A stretch of DNA of 64,000 nucleotides from Clostridiales bacterium UBA7568 (GTDB lineage: Bacteria; Bacillota; Clostridia; Oscillospirales; CAG-272). Under the pieces are notes generated by a model. That model was not told the DNA's origin and did no database searches. It was given only the letters and a program-made list of their open reading frames with translations. Both the position numbers and the translations under genes were made by a program. This document shows, piece by piece, positions 50,833 through 59,286 of the stretch (its first letter is position 1; every line of letters begins with the position of its first letter). Where the stretch lies: assembly GCA_002479075.1 (NCBI GenBank), contig DLLG01000011.1, positions 1-64,000 on the forward strand, in the 5' to 3' direction.

Positions 50833-52059
50833 TTGCGAAAGATTTTTCTTTTTTTGATTATAACAGTTAGTATTATTAGTCTTTTTTCAATATCAGCATA
50901 TGCTGATAATACTGTTGCTATAGGCGATGTTAACTCCAATAGCAGCGGCGAATTGGTTGCCCAAGTTGAATCTTCTCAAGATTTGTCATCAATTTGTGCT
51001 GACCTTGTAAAATCAACGCAGTCTTGGGTTTCTTTAATAATGATAATTTTTTTGGCACTATATGTGCTTCTATTTAAGAAGGATATGCCTAAAATTTGGA
51101 AATTAATCGTCCCTGCCGTTTTGATAATAGTTACTTTTGGGGTTAGGCTATCATTGTATTTTAAGTGTTCGGATTTTTTACTCACTTTGATTGTGACGGG
51201 GATACAAATTATTTATTTCTTGATATTAATCAGATTTTGGAAAAAGACTCAAACGATTACGCACGAAACAGCCATTCCCAAAAACGCTCTTGAAAAAAAG
51301 GCCTGTACAGTAATTCAAAAGCTTCTTAATAAGAGCCATTATGCGATAGAATGTATACAATTATACACGATTCAAGCCAATACCGACCAAACGATCACTT
51401 CATTCCAAATAGATTTTCTTGGCGGAAGTTCCAAACAAGGAGTAAATATTAACGCTTTATTCTCAACTTCGTTGAAAATACCTACAGAGCATATTACTTC
51501 AATGGAAACTATCCAAACACTATATACTCAATTTATTGCAGAAGGAAATGTTACCGAAAGTCAAGAAAATGCCGTTTCGGTATTGATTTTAAATGAAATC
51601 AAAAAATTAAAACAAACATTAAATGGAATTAAATCGACAAATGAGATTTCAGAAAACGAATGTTATTTAGCAAGAATTTTGCTTGTTTATTTATCGTTAT
51701 ACGCAACAATTAATGAGCATGATACATATATTGGATTAGGCAGAGAATGTCTTGATTTGAAAAATCCTGATTTAGAACCATTGCTATTTACATATGAAAG
51801 AACTGGCATACTTGGAGCGATACTTTTGAACCAAATACCTTATGTTTTTTCATATAGACGTGGTGGCGGAAAAACAGGGCGTTTTTACTACACATTTTCT
51901 TGCGGTTCCAAGAAAAAATATATAGTGTTGGTATCCATGAAAAATAAAAACAAATCATATTACATTGATAATTTTATGGCTAACAATATTAAAACTATAC
52001 GACAACAGTTGATTAAGATTTTGAATCCTAACAATGCATCTGAAAAGGTTGGTGATTAG
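50833..52059 (+). CDS. Unknown membrane protein with signal peptide
   Basis: A 408-residue protein. The TTG start at 50833 follows GGGAGTGG and gives a clean signal peptide ending in ISAYA. An outer stretch of about 45 residues is followed by three membrane helices (WVSLIMIIFLALYVLLF, WKLIVPAVLIIVTFGV, LLTLIVTGIQIIYFLIL) and a cytoplasmic domain of about 240 residues with alternating strands and helices; RRGGGKTGRFYYTFSCGSKK near the end is notable but is not a P-loop. No family recognised. AT-rich and located right behind attR. Confidence 0.7.
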   Translation: MRKIFLFLIITVSIISLFSISAYADNTVAIGDVNSNSSGELVAQVESSQDLSSICADLVKSTQSWVSLIMIIFLALYVLLFKKDMPKIWKLIVPAVLIIVTFGVRLSLYFKCSDFLLTLIVTGIQIIYFLILIRFWKKTQTITHETAIPKNALEKKACTVIQKLLNKSHYAIECIQLYTIQANTDQTITSFQIDFLGGSSKQGVNINALFSTSLKIPTEHITSMETIQTLYTQFIAEGNVTESQENAVSVLILNEIKKLKQTLNGIKSTNEISENECYLARILLVYLSLYATINEHDTYIGLGRECLDLKNPDLEPLLFTYERTGILGAILLNQIPYVFSYRRGGGKTGRFYYTFSCGSKKKYIVLVSMKNKNKSYYIDNFMANNIKTIRQQLIKILNPNNASEKVGD

Positions 52060-52060
52060 T

Positions 52061-52408
52061 TTGAAAAAAAATAAAATTAATCCAAGAGATTTATCAGCAC
52101 AACACGTGCGAATAAAGATTGATAACAAAGAATATTATCAACAACTTTCAACTATGATAAAGCAAGCTTCTCAGTTGCAAATCATTTCGGAATCGTTTGA
52201 TGAGATAGTGATAGTTTCAAAACAAGGGAAACAAGACATACATAATTTATTTCCCAAGATTAAAACGCTTGATACAGAATTGTCTTTTTTCGAACGCAAA
52301 AAGGATAAACGATTAAAAAAACTAATCAGATTTTTTGCACCAACCACAAAACGAAAACAAACTTCAGAAATTGTAAATATTAGCGGCGTTCTAATAAATG
52401 AAGGGTAA
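52061..52408 (+). CDS. Unknown small basic protein
   Basis: A 115-residue lysine-rich protein. I place the start at TTG 52061, one base after the stop of the membrane-protein gene; a GTG at 52052 or ATG at 52034 are alternatives inside that gene. The end region has KKLIRFFAPTTKRKQTS. No family recognised. Tight linkage suggests joint function with the membrane protein. Confidence 0.55.
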   Translation: MKKNKINPRDLSAQHVRIKIDNKEYYQQLSTMIKQASQLQIISESFDEIVIVSKQGKQDIHNLFPKIKTLDTELSFFERKKDKRLKKLIRFFAPTTKRKQTSEIVNISGVLINEG

Positions 52409-52462
52409 TTATTAAACCGCACACATGTGCAAAGAGCGAAAGCTCACTGCCCTCTGCTCGTT

Positions 52463-52624
52463 TCAAGCCGTTTTCCGGCTCTCTGTGCCTTTATCTTGTC
52501 TTTTCCGTTTCTCAAACTCTTTTCTGCTTTGCTCGGCCTCGAAAAAAGCTTGAATTTGCGGAAGGAAGTGTCGTGCGAGGATTTCCAATTTATGTTTTGG
52601 AATATTACTTCTGTTCGCTGTCAT
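52463..52624 (-). CDS. Small mobile-element protein (53 aa)
   Basis: A short frame starting MTANRSNIPKHKLEILARHF, then LPQIQAFFEAEQSRKEFEKR. The IPK-K--LAR-FLP-IQ-FFE pattern recurs in small proteins of clostridial transposons, so it may be real, or a leftover of the decayed element here. Confidence 0.5.
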   Translation of the reverse strand: MTANRSNIPKHKLEILARHFLPQIQAFFEAEQSRKEFEKRKRQDKGTESRKTA

Positions 52625-52664
52625 ACGGCGACACGGCTTTTATTTGTTGTCGGTCATTCCTCCA

Positions 52665-52769
52665 TTACATATTCATTTGCATATCGCCATCATCATAGCT
52701 GTCTTGATTTTGTTTTTTCTTTTGTCTGCGTTTGCGTTCACGGACAAATTTTTGGGAAGTGTTTGCCAT
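52665..52769 (-). CDS. Very small basic protein or remnant (34 aa)
   Basis: Starts MANTSQKFVRERKRRQKKKQ and ends in an acidic DSYDDGDMQMNM stretch. A GGAGG lies after it for the next frame. Weak call; it belongs with the decayed mobile element. Confidence 0.3.
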   Translation of the reverse strand: MANTSQKFVRERKRRQKKKQNQDSYDDGDMQMNM

Positions 52770-52799
52770 TATTTGTTTCTTCTATCATCGCAATATCAG

Positions 52800-53165
52800 C
52801 TGCAAGATAAAAGCATCGACAGTAATATTGCTCCAACCGCCACCCATTTCAGCTTGAACTTCCACGGAGTCAAATCATTGGCTTTCAACTAGTTCATCAT
52901 TCGGCATATTTCCGTGTGTATTTGTTCTTTCAAGGAGTCCGTGTGCCTCAATAATTTGTCCTTGGTTGAATACTCTATTGAGTCCATCTTGCCTGTTGCC
53001 GCCTTGCGCATTTCCGTTAAACACGGCCTGAGCGTCTGTACGATTAGATCGTTCAAGTCCTGATGCGTCGGAAGTTCGGATATCAAATCCGTGTTTCTTA
53101 CAATGCTGTTTCCAACTGACGAAAAGTTTTCCGCTATTTTGTTGTAATAAAAGCATTTCCAATAT
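52800..53165 (-). pseudogene. Remnant of an unknown mobile-element gene
   Basis: On the minus strand an open stretch without start reads through NSIVRNTDLISELPTHQDLN and DSIEYSTKDKLLRHTDSLKE to a TAG near 52886, and continues in frame to KFKLKWVAVGAILLSMLLSC, a membrane helix, with a stop at about 52800. Coiled, amphipathic region followed by a helix looks like the end of a transposon-borne protein, interrupted by a stop. Confidence 0.4.
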
Positions 53166-53169
53166 TCTT

Positions 53170-53607
53170 TTGTCTATCAAGCAAGGTATTATTACGCCGT
53201 CCACAAAACAACGCCTTGAAGAATTGGAAGGTCAAGAGAAAGAATTTGAAATCGAAATTGCGAAGGAAAACATTACGAGACCTACGCTTGACCGTGATCA
53301 GATTAGATTTTGGTTTCATCGATTTAGGAAAATTGATGCGTCCAAGCCTGAAAATCGCAGAAGACTTGTTGATAGTTTCGTAAACTCGGTGATTTTACAT
53401 AATGATCATATTGAATTCTATTTTAATTTCAAAAAGGGTGCGAAAACGCTTTCTTTGACCGACTTGGAAAAATGTTCGGATATGTTTGACTCTCTCCCGC
53501 CAAAAACAAAACAGACGCCGATCGGCGTCTGTTTTGCTTTTCTCAGGTGGGATTCGAACGGGAGCGGTAGTGAATGGCCTGCCGGTGGCAGGTCAGAGCC
53601 GCGATGA
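53170..53607 (+). pseudogene. C-terminal remnant of a large serine recombinase
   Basis: The frame opens without a start and reads TPSTKQRLEELEGQEKEFEI, QIRFWFHRFRKIDASKPENR, RRLVDSFVNSVILHNDHIEF and then a strand repeat KKGAKTLSL. This is the end of Tn4451/TnpX-type large serine recombinases. The catalytic and zinc parts are missing, so it is a decayed copy. Confidence 0.8.
53508..53535. terminator. Perfect 28-base palindrome
   Basis: AAAACAGACGCCGA followed directly by its complement. It acts as a two-way terminator, with the T-run inside the palindrome end. It lies in the tail of the recombinase remnant. Confidence 0.65.
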
Positions 53608-53671
53608 CCGAGCGGCAAATTTGTATAGTCAAGCGTCCGCCAAAGTGCCATTTGAAGTTTTTCGTTTTGTA

Positions 53672-53700
53672 TTGACTTTTCAAACGCGAAGTGCTATAAT
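53672..53700 (+). promoter_or_regulatory. Promoter of the riboswitch-controlled antiporter
   Basis: TTGACT, 17-base spacer, TATAAT; transcription should start near 53706 or slightly before the aptamer. Confidence 0.85.
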
Positions 53701-53703
53701 CAA

Positions 53704-53806
53704 CCACGGAAATGAAGTTCTTCCGCAAGGGCAACCTTGAAACCGCGTTTACGCTGATGACTTCTGCGAATTTTTATCGCAGGGCATCGGCTTTTTTGTT
53801 GCCCTG
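53704..53806 (+). promoter_or_regulatory. Fluoride riboswitch (crcB motif) with expression platform
   Basis: Aptamer 53704-53767: 5' stem CGGAAATGAAGTTCTTCCG, a small hairpin around GGGCAACC, and the 3' signature GCTGATGACTTCTGC. GAAGT in the 5' loop can pair with ACTTC in the 3' part, the pseudoknot that defines fluoride aptamers. Downstream, GGGCAAC (53730-53736) and CAGGGCA (53780-53786) compete for GTTGCCC / TGCCCTG (53798-53806) just before AAAGGAGG, so fluoride binding can plausibly change access to the ribosome site or termination. Confidence 0.85.
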
Positions 53807-53819
53807 AAAGGAGGACTTT

Positions 53820-55007
53820 ATGTCGTTTTTAACATCACTCGCTATTATTTTGTTATCCGCGCTGTTGCTCGGAAGTGCGTTCCGCAAAATCAAACTTCCG
53901 TCGCTTATAGGAATGTTGCTCGTCGGAATAGTGTTTAGCCCGCACGTTTTAAGCTTTATTTCGTCCGATATTCTGAATATCTCAAGCGATTTGAGACAAC
54001 TTGCTTTGATTATCATATTGACCCGCGCAGGGCTGTCATTAAAACTTGACGACCTTAAAAAAGTAGGCAGACCCGCAATTTTGCTTTGCTTTTTGCCGGC
54101 TACATTTGAAATAATCGGTTATGTTGTGCTTGCTCCGCTTATTTTGGGGTTATCGATACAAGAAAGCGCGTTAATGGGAGCGGTAATGGGGGCAGTATCG
54201 CCCGCGGTTGTAGTTCCTCGTATGCTAAAACTTAAAGAAGAGGGCTACGGGACAAACAAAAGTATTCCTCAAATGATAACGGCGGGCGCGTCCTGCGATG
54301 ACGTTTTCGTAATAGTTTTATTTACGGCGCTGCTTACAACCGTAAGCGTTGGCGGTTTCGACTTTAACGTAATATGGCAAATCCCCGTATCTATCGTTTT
54401 GGGTATAACCTTGGGCGTGTTCTGCGGCTATGTATTCTCAGTGTTTTTCAAACGTTTCAAAGTGCGCGATACCGTAAAAATCATAATTTTGTTAAGCATT
54501 TCGTTTCTGTTTGTTGCGCTTGAAAACTTAATAAAAGAGTACGTTCCTTTTTCAGGACTTATTGCAGTAATATCCCTTGGAATTATGTTCAATATGAAGT
54601 CCGAAGAACGGGCAAGCAGGCTATCGGTCAGATATGAAAAACTGTGGGTTTTCGCCGAAATAATTTTGTTTGTTCTTGTTGGCGCGGAAGTCGATATTTC
54701 ATATGTGCTTTCTGACGGCAGTAGCGTAATTATTGTTTTGTTTTGCGCACTGATATTCAGAATAATCGGCGTTTTTGTATGCCTTATAAAAACGCCGCTC
54801 AATTTCAAAGAAAGGCTGTTCTGCGCGATTGCATATATTCCCAAGGCGACCGTTCAGGCGGCAATCGGCGCAATTCCGCTTTCGGCAGGACTTGAATGTG
54901 GTCAGACAATTCTGACCTGCGCTGTTTTGGCAATACTTATCACCGCCCCGCTCGGCGCGATTGCGACCGATTTATCATATAAAAAACTGCTTACAAAAAT
55001 GAAATAG
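53820..55007 (+). CDS. Cation/proton antiporter (CPA family), fluoride-responsive
   Basis: A 395-residue membrane protein with about 12 helices. LPSLIGMLLVGIVFSPHVLS near the start, the paired-acid region TAGASCDDVFVIVLFTALL (Asp-Asp in the ion site) and PKATVQAAIGAIPLSAGL are typical of the NhaP/Kef-like CPA superfamily. CPA-type antiporters are a known minor gene class under fluoride riboswitches. The role would be adaptation to fluoride or the linked ion and pH stress. AAAGGAGG precedes the ATG. Confidence 0.88.
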   Translation: MSFLTSLAIILLSALLLGSAFRKIKLPSLIGMLLVGIVFSPHVLSFISSDILNISSDLRQLALIIILTRAGLSLKLDDLKKVGRPAILLCFLPATFEIIGYVVLAPLILGLSIQESALMGAVMGAVSPAVVVPRMLKLKEEGYGTNKSIPQMITAGASCDDVFVIVLFTALLTTVSVGGFDFNVIWQIPVSIVLGITLGVFCGYVFSVFFKRFKVRDTVKIIILLSISFLFVALENLIKEYVPFSGLIAVISLGIMFNMKSEERASRLSVRYEKLWVFAEIILFVLVGAEVDISYVLSDGSSVIIVLFCALIFRIIGVFVCLIKTPLNFKERLFCAIAYIPKATVQAAIGAIPLSAGLECGQTILTCAVLAILITAPLGAIATDLSYKKLLTKMK

Positions 55008-55060
55008 AATTTGGTTCATATCAGTCACGTCTGAAATCCGGGCGTGTGGCGAGATAGTAA

Positions 55061-55094
55061 CAGCCCCTTGATTCGGAAAAGAATCAAGGGGCTG
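55061..55094. terminator. Convergent hairpin
   Basis: CAGCCCCTTGATTC / GAATCAAGGGGCTG, a 14-pair stem with a 6-base loop between the antiporter and the leftward MATE gene. No T-run on either side. Confidence 0.65.
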
Positions 55095-55130
55095 TATGGC
55101 GTTATTCATTTGTATTATTCAGTCTTGTTC

Positions 55131-56438
55131 TTACTCCGGCATTTTCTTTTTTGTCAGGGTGAGCCGTTCCGAGAGTGCAATCAGAAAGGTCAGTCCCTGC
55201 GCGATCGGAACCGTCAGCCAGACGCCCTCCAACTTGAGGAATGACGGCAGAATCAGTAACAGAACAAATGTCAGCACCGGCTCCGCATAGACAAGCGTGT
55301 AGGAGAGAACGTTTTTCTCGGTCGCGTAGTAATACGATGTCGTGATGCGGACGAACGCGAGAAAAAGCATCGGGGCAAGAAAGTACGGCAGATAACGGAT
55401 AACGCCCGTGTTGGCTTCACCGGACGCGCCGAAGAGTACGCCCACCTTTCCTCGTGCAAAAAATACGCCGACCATACAGACAAATGAGATCGCAAGCGCG
55501 GTGATATATGCCGCTCTGACCGTTTGCTTAACGCCGTCGGAATCCTTCTGACCGTAGTGAAGGCTGATGAGCGGTTGGCAGCCGTCGCCGACGCCCTGCA
55601 GCAGCAGATAGATGATTGAAGTTACATATCCGATACAGCCGTAAATGGCAACCGCCTGCTCGTTTCCGTACAGAAGCAGAAAACGGTTCATCAGAAGCAG
55701 CGTGATCATCGGAGAAAATGTCAGTCCGAAGGGAGAGAGCGCCACCTTCAGCGTCTCGCCCCATACGGGAAACTGCTTTTTCGGCGACAGCAATTTAACG
55801 CCCAACCGCTTGCGTAAAAAGAATATCACGGCGACAAGCATTGTAACCGCCTGCCCGATGATTGTTGCCAACGCAGCGCCTGCCATCCCGAGCGAGAGCA
55901 CCCGGACGAAGGTAAAATCAAGAGCGACATTGGTCAGAAAGCCGAGGATCATAGCGACCATAGCGAAGGTCGAGCCGTTCATATTGCGAATGAACGGAAC
56001 AAAGCCGGTCGCCAGAAGCTGAAAAATCGCGCCGAGCGCAATGATTTTTACATATTCCGCGGACATACGAAGCGTGTCTCCCGTCGCACCGAAAAATGTC
56101 AGGATAGGCTTTGCAAGCAGGAAAAGTACAAGCGTCAGAAGCGCGCCCACGGACAGCATAAGAAACGTAGTCGCCGAAAAGCATTCGCGCGACTCTTTTT
56201 CTTTGTCTTGCGCTCGGAAGATCGTGAACCGTATCGCGCCCGCAAGCCCGATTCCAGTTCCGACTGCCTGAATAAAAGCTGAGAGCGGATAGCCCAGCGT
56301 AATCGCCGCGATTCCCGCATCACCCAGACTTCTGCCGACAAAAAAGCCGTCAACGATCGTATAAACGCCCGAAAGCGCAAACGCGAGAACCGACGGCAGA
56401 ACATAAGAAAGAAATTCTTTATTTCTGTTTGTTTTCAT
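55131..56438 (-). CDS. MATE-family efflux transporter
   Basis: A 435-residue membrane protein of 12 helices. VLPSVLAFALSGVYTIVDGF FVGRSLG (split motif at the N-terminus) and AVAIYGCIGYVTSIIYLLLQ GVGDGCQPLIS in the second half are MATE hallmarks for Na+- or H+-coupled export of drugs or metabolites. The ATG at 56438 follows GGGGG. It overlaps the end of the MarR-type gene (20 bases), so the two are one operon. Confidence 0.9.
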   Translation of the reverse strand: MKTNRNKEFLSYVLPSVLAFALSGVYTIVDGFFVGRSLGDAGIAAITLGYPLSAFIQAVGTGIGLAGAIRFTIFRAQDKEKESRECFSATTFLMLSVGALLTLVLFLLAKPILTFFGATGDTLRMSAEYVKIIALGAIFQLLATGFVPFIRNMNGSTFAMVAMILGFLTNVALDFTFVRVLSLGMAGAALATIIGQAVTMLVAVIFFLRKRLGVKLLSPKKQFPVWGETLKVALSPFGLTFSPMITLLLMNRFLLLYGNEQAVAIYGCIGYVTSIIYLLLQGVGDGCQPLISLHYGQKDSDGVKQTVRAAYITALAISFVCMVGVFFARGKVGVLFGASGEANTGVIRYLPYFLAPMLFLAFVRITTSYYYATEKNVLSYTLVYAEPVLTFVLLLILPSFLKLEGVWLTVPIAQGLTFLIALSERLTLTKKKMPE

Positions 56439-56870
56439 CGCGCGCCCCCTGCATTTCTCTTTCAAAAACCGTGTTGAAAAGCGACACGGCGTCCATCATT
56501 TGCCTGATGCGTTCCTCGCCTATGAGATCGAAAACACGATTTTCCAATCTGTATAATGGCGCAAGCATTTCGCCTGCGTAAGTATTGCCTTGCTCTGTCA
56601 GACAGATATATTTTTCTCGTCTGTCACCCGTTCCGACCGACAGGGAAACATACCCCTCGTCTTTCAGCCCACGCATAACTGTTGCGACCGTCTGCTTAGA
56701 AAGCCCGGTGCGGTCTGCGATTTGTTTTTGCGTGATCGGCTCGTGACCGTAAGCTGCGTACAGGACAAGCAGACGGGGTAGGGGTTATAATTCCGCTCCG
56801 TGCACCATTCCGTATACAGCGCATTTGTCTGACCCCACACTTTCCAGAAGTTTCCGCTGGTTTTCTCCAT
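56419..56870 (-). pseudogene. MarR-family regulator, frameshifted
   Basis: Two overlapping frames together give one MarR protein: FWKVWGQTNALYTEWCTERN YNPY in the first, then RLLVLYAAYGHEPITQKQIA and TGLSKQTVATVMRGLKDEGY in the second. The break is at the C-rich stretch CCCCTACCCCGTC (about 56785-56797), where two bases too many (or one too few) separate the codon for Tyr from the expected Arg. As read, the protein would stop early. It should control the MATE gene. A sequencing or assembly slip is possible. Confidence 0.75.
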
Positions 56871-56960
56871 AATTGCCCCCATAATAGTACTTGAAAATAT
56901 TATTTTAGCGCTTTTGAATACCATTTGTCAAGTGGTTTGTGGAATTTACCGCAGAGAAAC

Positions 56961-56988
56961 GCCACCCGACTTTTTGCAGTCGGGTGGC
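56961..56988. terminator. Hairpin upstream of the MarR-MATE operon
   Basis: GCCACCCGACT / AGTCGGGTGGC, 11 pairs with a 6-base loop. No strong T-run. It may end the leftward 57086 gene. Confidence 0.55.
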
Positions 56989-57085
56989 TACGCGGTTATG
57001 ATTTTAAATTGACAAACAGATATACTGCTTCCGGGCATCCGACGCTATAAACACTTACTTACGTTTCCGACGTGTTTATACATCG

Positions 57086-57700
57086 CTAATCCCTGTAAAA
57101 ATAAAAGTCACATTTATCGCTGCCTCGTCCTATCGTGCCTTGCCGCTCAAAGGCTATGCCGCACATATCTCCGTAAACGCGGTCGTCGCTCAGGCAGAAA
57201 GTGCCCGTCAGCTCTTTACAGCCCAGCAACTCGCAATACTTCACATATGGGCATTGCAGAACATCGACGCGATAATGCCTGCTGTCGGATTCGATTTCCG
57301 CAAATCTGAAACCCGCTTCTCCGTTGAACATAGTACCGATCATCTTGGGGAAAATCTTAAAGAAAAGAGGTCGGACAAAAGGTATCTTCGTTGCAATATG
57401 CAGACGCTTCCGATCAGGCTCCATGCCTATTCTTACGGATTCTTCTATCAAGGCTATGGCTTCCTCGCGCGGGATATATTTGATCATTTGCAGATAAATA
57501 GCCGCCCGCGGGAAGATCATCCGTTCGGTATGTATCTTTTCCTTTTCGGAAAGTCCCTTATATTCGTCACATAATTCGTTGCAAAGATTTACTGCGTCAT
57601 TGACGAGAGCATCGGTCTGCCCGGCACCGAGCTTCTTTCTCAGTTCACCCAAGAGATAAGAAAAACCGCCGGGTTTTTTGTAATATCTTTTGCTTATCAT
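57086..57700 (-). CDS. ATC-hydrolase-family protein
   Basis: A 204-residue protein. The end region VLQCPYVKYCELLGCKELTG, LSDDRVYGDMCGIAFERQGT and IGRGSDKCDFYFYRD matches the L-2-amino-thiazoline-4-carboxylate hydrolase family, in which Cys and Asp residues form the active site. The physiological substrate in clostridia is unknown. The ATG at 57700 follows GGAGGAG; a longer frame to 57850 has no ribosome site. Confidence 0.78.
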   Translation of the reverse strand: MISKRYYKKPGGFSYLLGELRKKLGAGQTDALVNDAVNLCNELCDEYKGLSEKEKIHTERMIFPRAAIYLQMIKYIPREEAIALIEESVRIGMEPDRKRLHIATKIPFVRPLFFKIFPKMIGTMFNGEAGFRFAEIESDSRHYRVDVLQCPYVKYCELLGCKELTGTFCLSDDRVYGDMCGIAFERQGTIGRGSDKCDFYFYRD

Positions 57701-58001
57701 AATTCTATGCTCCTCCGCAAATCCTGACTTATTTATATTGTACCATAAATACACCCGTTTTTCAACCAATCCCGTGTGAGCAAAAACAGAACCTGTTTTT
57801 CGCGGTTTGTGACAAGTGACTATGCAGTCCGATCGGCTAACGTATTGCATTTTCAGAAAAAACGAACTTGTTTTTCATATTTTGACGCAAATATAGAACT
57901 TTTGACCGCAGTATGTTATAATACTTGAGGAAAAAATAAAACATAAAACTTTTCCGACAAAACGTCGCGCTCAATCGTTATATATACAGGAGGAGAGGAA
58001 T
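57701..58001. other. Divergent intergenic region before the second ECF operon
   Basis: No gene. It has a TATAAT at about 57917-57922 for the rightward operon and two repeated segments CGAACTTGTTTTTC and AGAACCTGTTTTTCGC (about 57860 and 57787), which may be regulator or ECF -35 sites. No terminator is seen. Confidence 0.4.
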
Positions 58002-58496
58002 ATGCCGGAAAATTCGCAATGTGCGGGCGAATGGTTTGAGGCATTCTACGAACGGAATTACAGGCAGGTATATCGTTTGTGCTTTACATATATGAAAAAT
58101 CGGTCGGAAGCCGAGGATTGCACAGAGGATGTATTCGTCAAGGTTTTAACAGGAAATTTTTCCTTCAACGACGAGATTCACGAGAAAAAATGGCTGACTG
58201 TCACAGCGATCAACCTTTGCAAGGACCGCCTGAAGCATTGGTGGCGAAAGCAGGTCACCGCTATTGACGAAGCCGCTGAAATTCCGGATGAGAATGCCGA
58301 GCCCATAGACGAGACTCTTGAGATCGTCAAAAAGCTGCCCGCAAAATATAAAGATGTCGTTTATCTGCATTACTATATGGATTACAAAACAGACGAGATT
58401 GCAGTAATGCTCAAAAAGCCGCCGTCAACCATACGCAATTATTTGCGCGAGGCGAGAGAAATTCTCCGGCGACAGATAGGAGGTTTTGAGTCGTGA
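58002..58496 (+). CDS. ECF-type sigma factor
   Basis: A 164-residue sigma-70 family protein: YRQVYRLCFTYMKNRSEAED CTEDVFVKVL is region 2, and YYMDYKTDEIAVMLKKPPST IRNYLREAREIL is region 4. GGAGG precedes the ATG. Its stop overlaps the GTG start of the next gene. Confidence 0.92.
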   Translation: MPENSQCAGEWFEAFYERNYRQVYRLCFTYMKNRSEAEDCTEDVFVKVLTGNFSFNDEIHEKKWLTVTAINLCKDRLKHWWRKQVTAIDEAAEIPDENAEPIDETLEIVKKLPAKYKDVVYLHYYMDYKTDEIAVMLKKPPSTIRNYLREAREILRRQIGGFES

Positions 58497-59134
58497 GTGA
58501 AAAGAAAATCAAAGATTCGATCGATAATATCGAGCCGGCTTCCGGCGCGAAAGAACGGATGTATCGGAATATTATGAAAAAAGCGTCGCAGGCGGCTCCG
58601 GAAGAAAAGCCTGCCGAGCCGAAAAGAAAATCTGCCGGAATTCTGCGCTATATATTGCCTGTTGCTGCTTGCTTTTGCCTGTTGGTGATCGGAATTGCAA
58701 GGTTCCTTCCCGGCATAACGCCGGCAGGACCGGGCGAAAGCACCGTGCTGGGCGGCAGTCCGTTTGTCGAAGTAAAAAATGCGGAAGCATTCAAAGCGCT
58801 TTCTATCACACTTGACGCTCCGGAGGGTGCGCAGAATACTTCATATGCAATTATAGACGATAAGATTGCGGAAATTAAATTTGAACTTGACGGGAAGAAC
58901 TATCTTGCCCGCGCTTCGGCGCAGGAGGGCGATTTTTCCGGGCTGAACGGGCAGGAGTTTTCGGAGGAAACCATAGATGCCGAAACCAACGCAATCCTCG
59001 TGAGTGTGAATACGGGCACAGGTAACTATCAGAAAATCATTTGGACGGACGGACGGATCAACTATTGTCTGTACGGTACGGACGGGGCAAACAGAGAACA
59101 AATCATCTCGGTATATCAAGCTCTGAAAAAATAA
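58493..59134 (+). CDS. Membrane-anchored anti-sigma-like protein
   Basis: A 213-residue protein with a cytoplasmic N-terminus (DNIEPASGAKERMYRNIMKK is the usual sigma-facing helix), one membrane helix at about 52-72 and an outer domain of about 140 residues. Start GTG overlapping the sigma stop by 4 bases. It probably restrains the sigma factor. Confidence 0.82.
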   Translation: MSEKKIKDSIDNIEPASGAKERMYRNIMKKASQAAPEEKPAEPKRKSAGILRYILPVAACFCLLVIGIARFLPGITPAGPGESTVLGGSPFVEVKNAEAFKALSITLDAPEGAQNTSYAIIDDKIAEIKFELDGKNYLARASAQEGDFSGLNGQEFSEETIDAETNAILVSVNTGTGNYQKIIWTDGRINYCLYGTDGANREQIISVYQALKK

Positions 59135-59141
59135 TATTCGG

Positions 59142-59186
59142 AAATGTCGGAAGAATTTTTTGAAATTTTTCCGACATTTTTGTTTT
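59142..59186 (+). terminator. Terminator after the anti-sigma gene
   Basis: AAATGTCGGAA / TTCCGACATTT with a T-rich tail. Confidence 0.8.
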
Positions 59187-59286
59187 CCGGATCGTTATGT
59201 ATTACGGAAGCAAAAAAACGACGGCGCAGCGTACGGGCGAGGTCTTATGCTTTCGCAATAATAACCTTCAAAGGAGCTAACTGAAA

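Noticed and set aside
53540..53640. tRNA-like T-arm GTTCGAATCCCACC on the minus strand
   Set aside because: No acceptor pairing or anticodon arm; this string occurs in the tail of serine-recombinase elements that sit in or near tRNA-like sequence.
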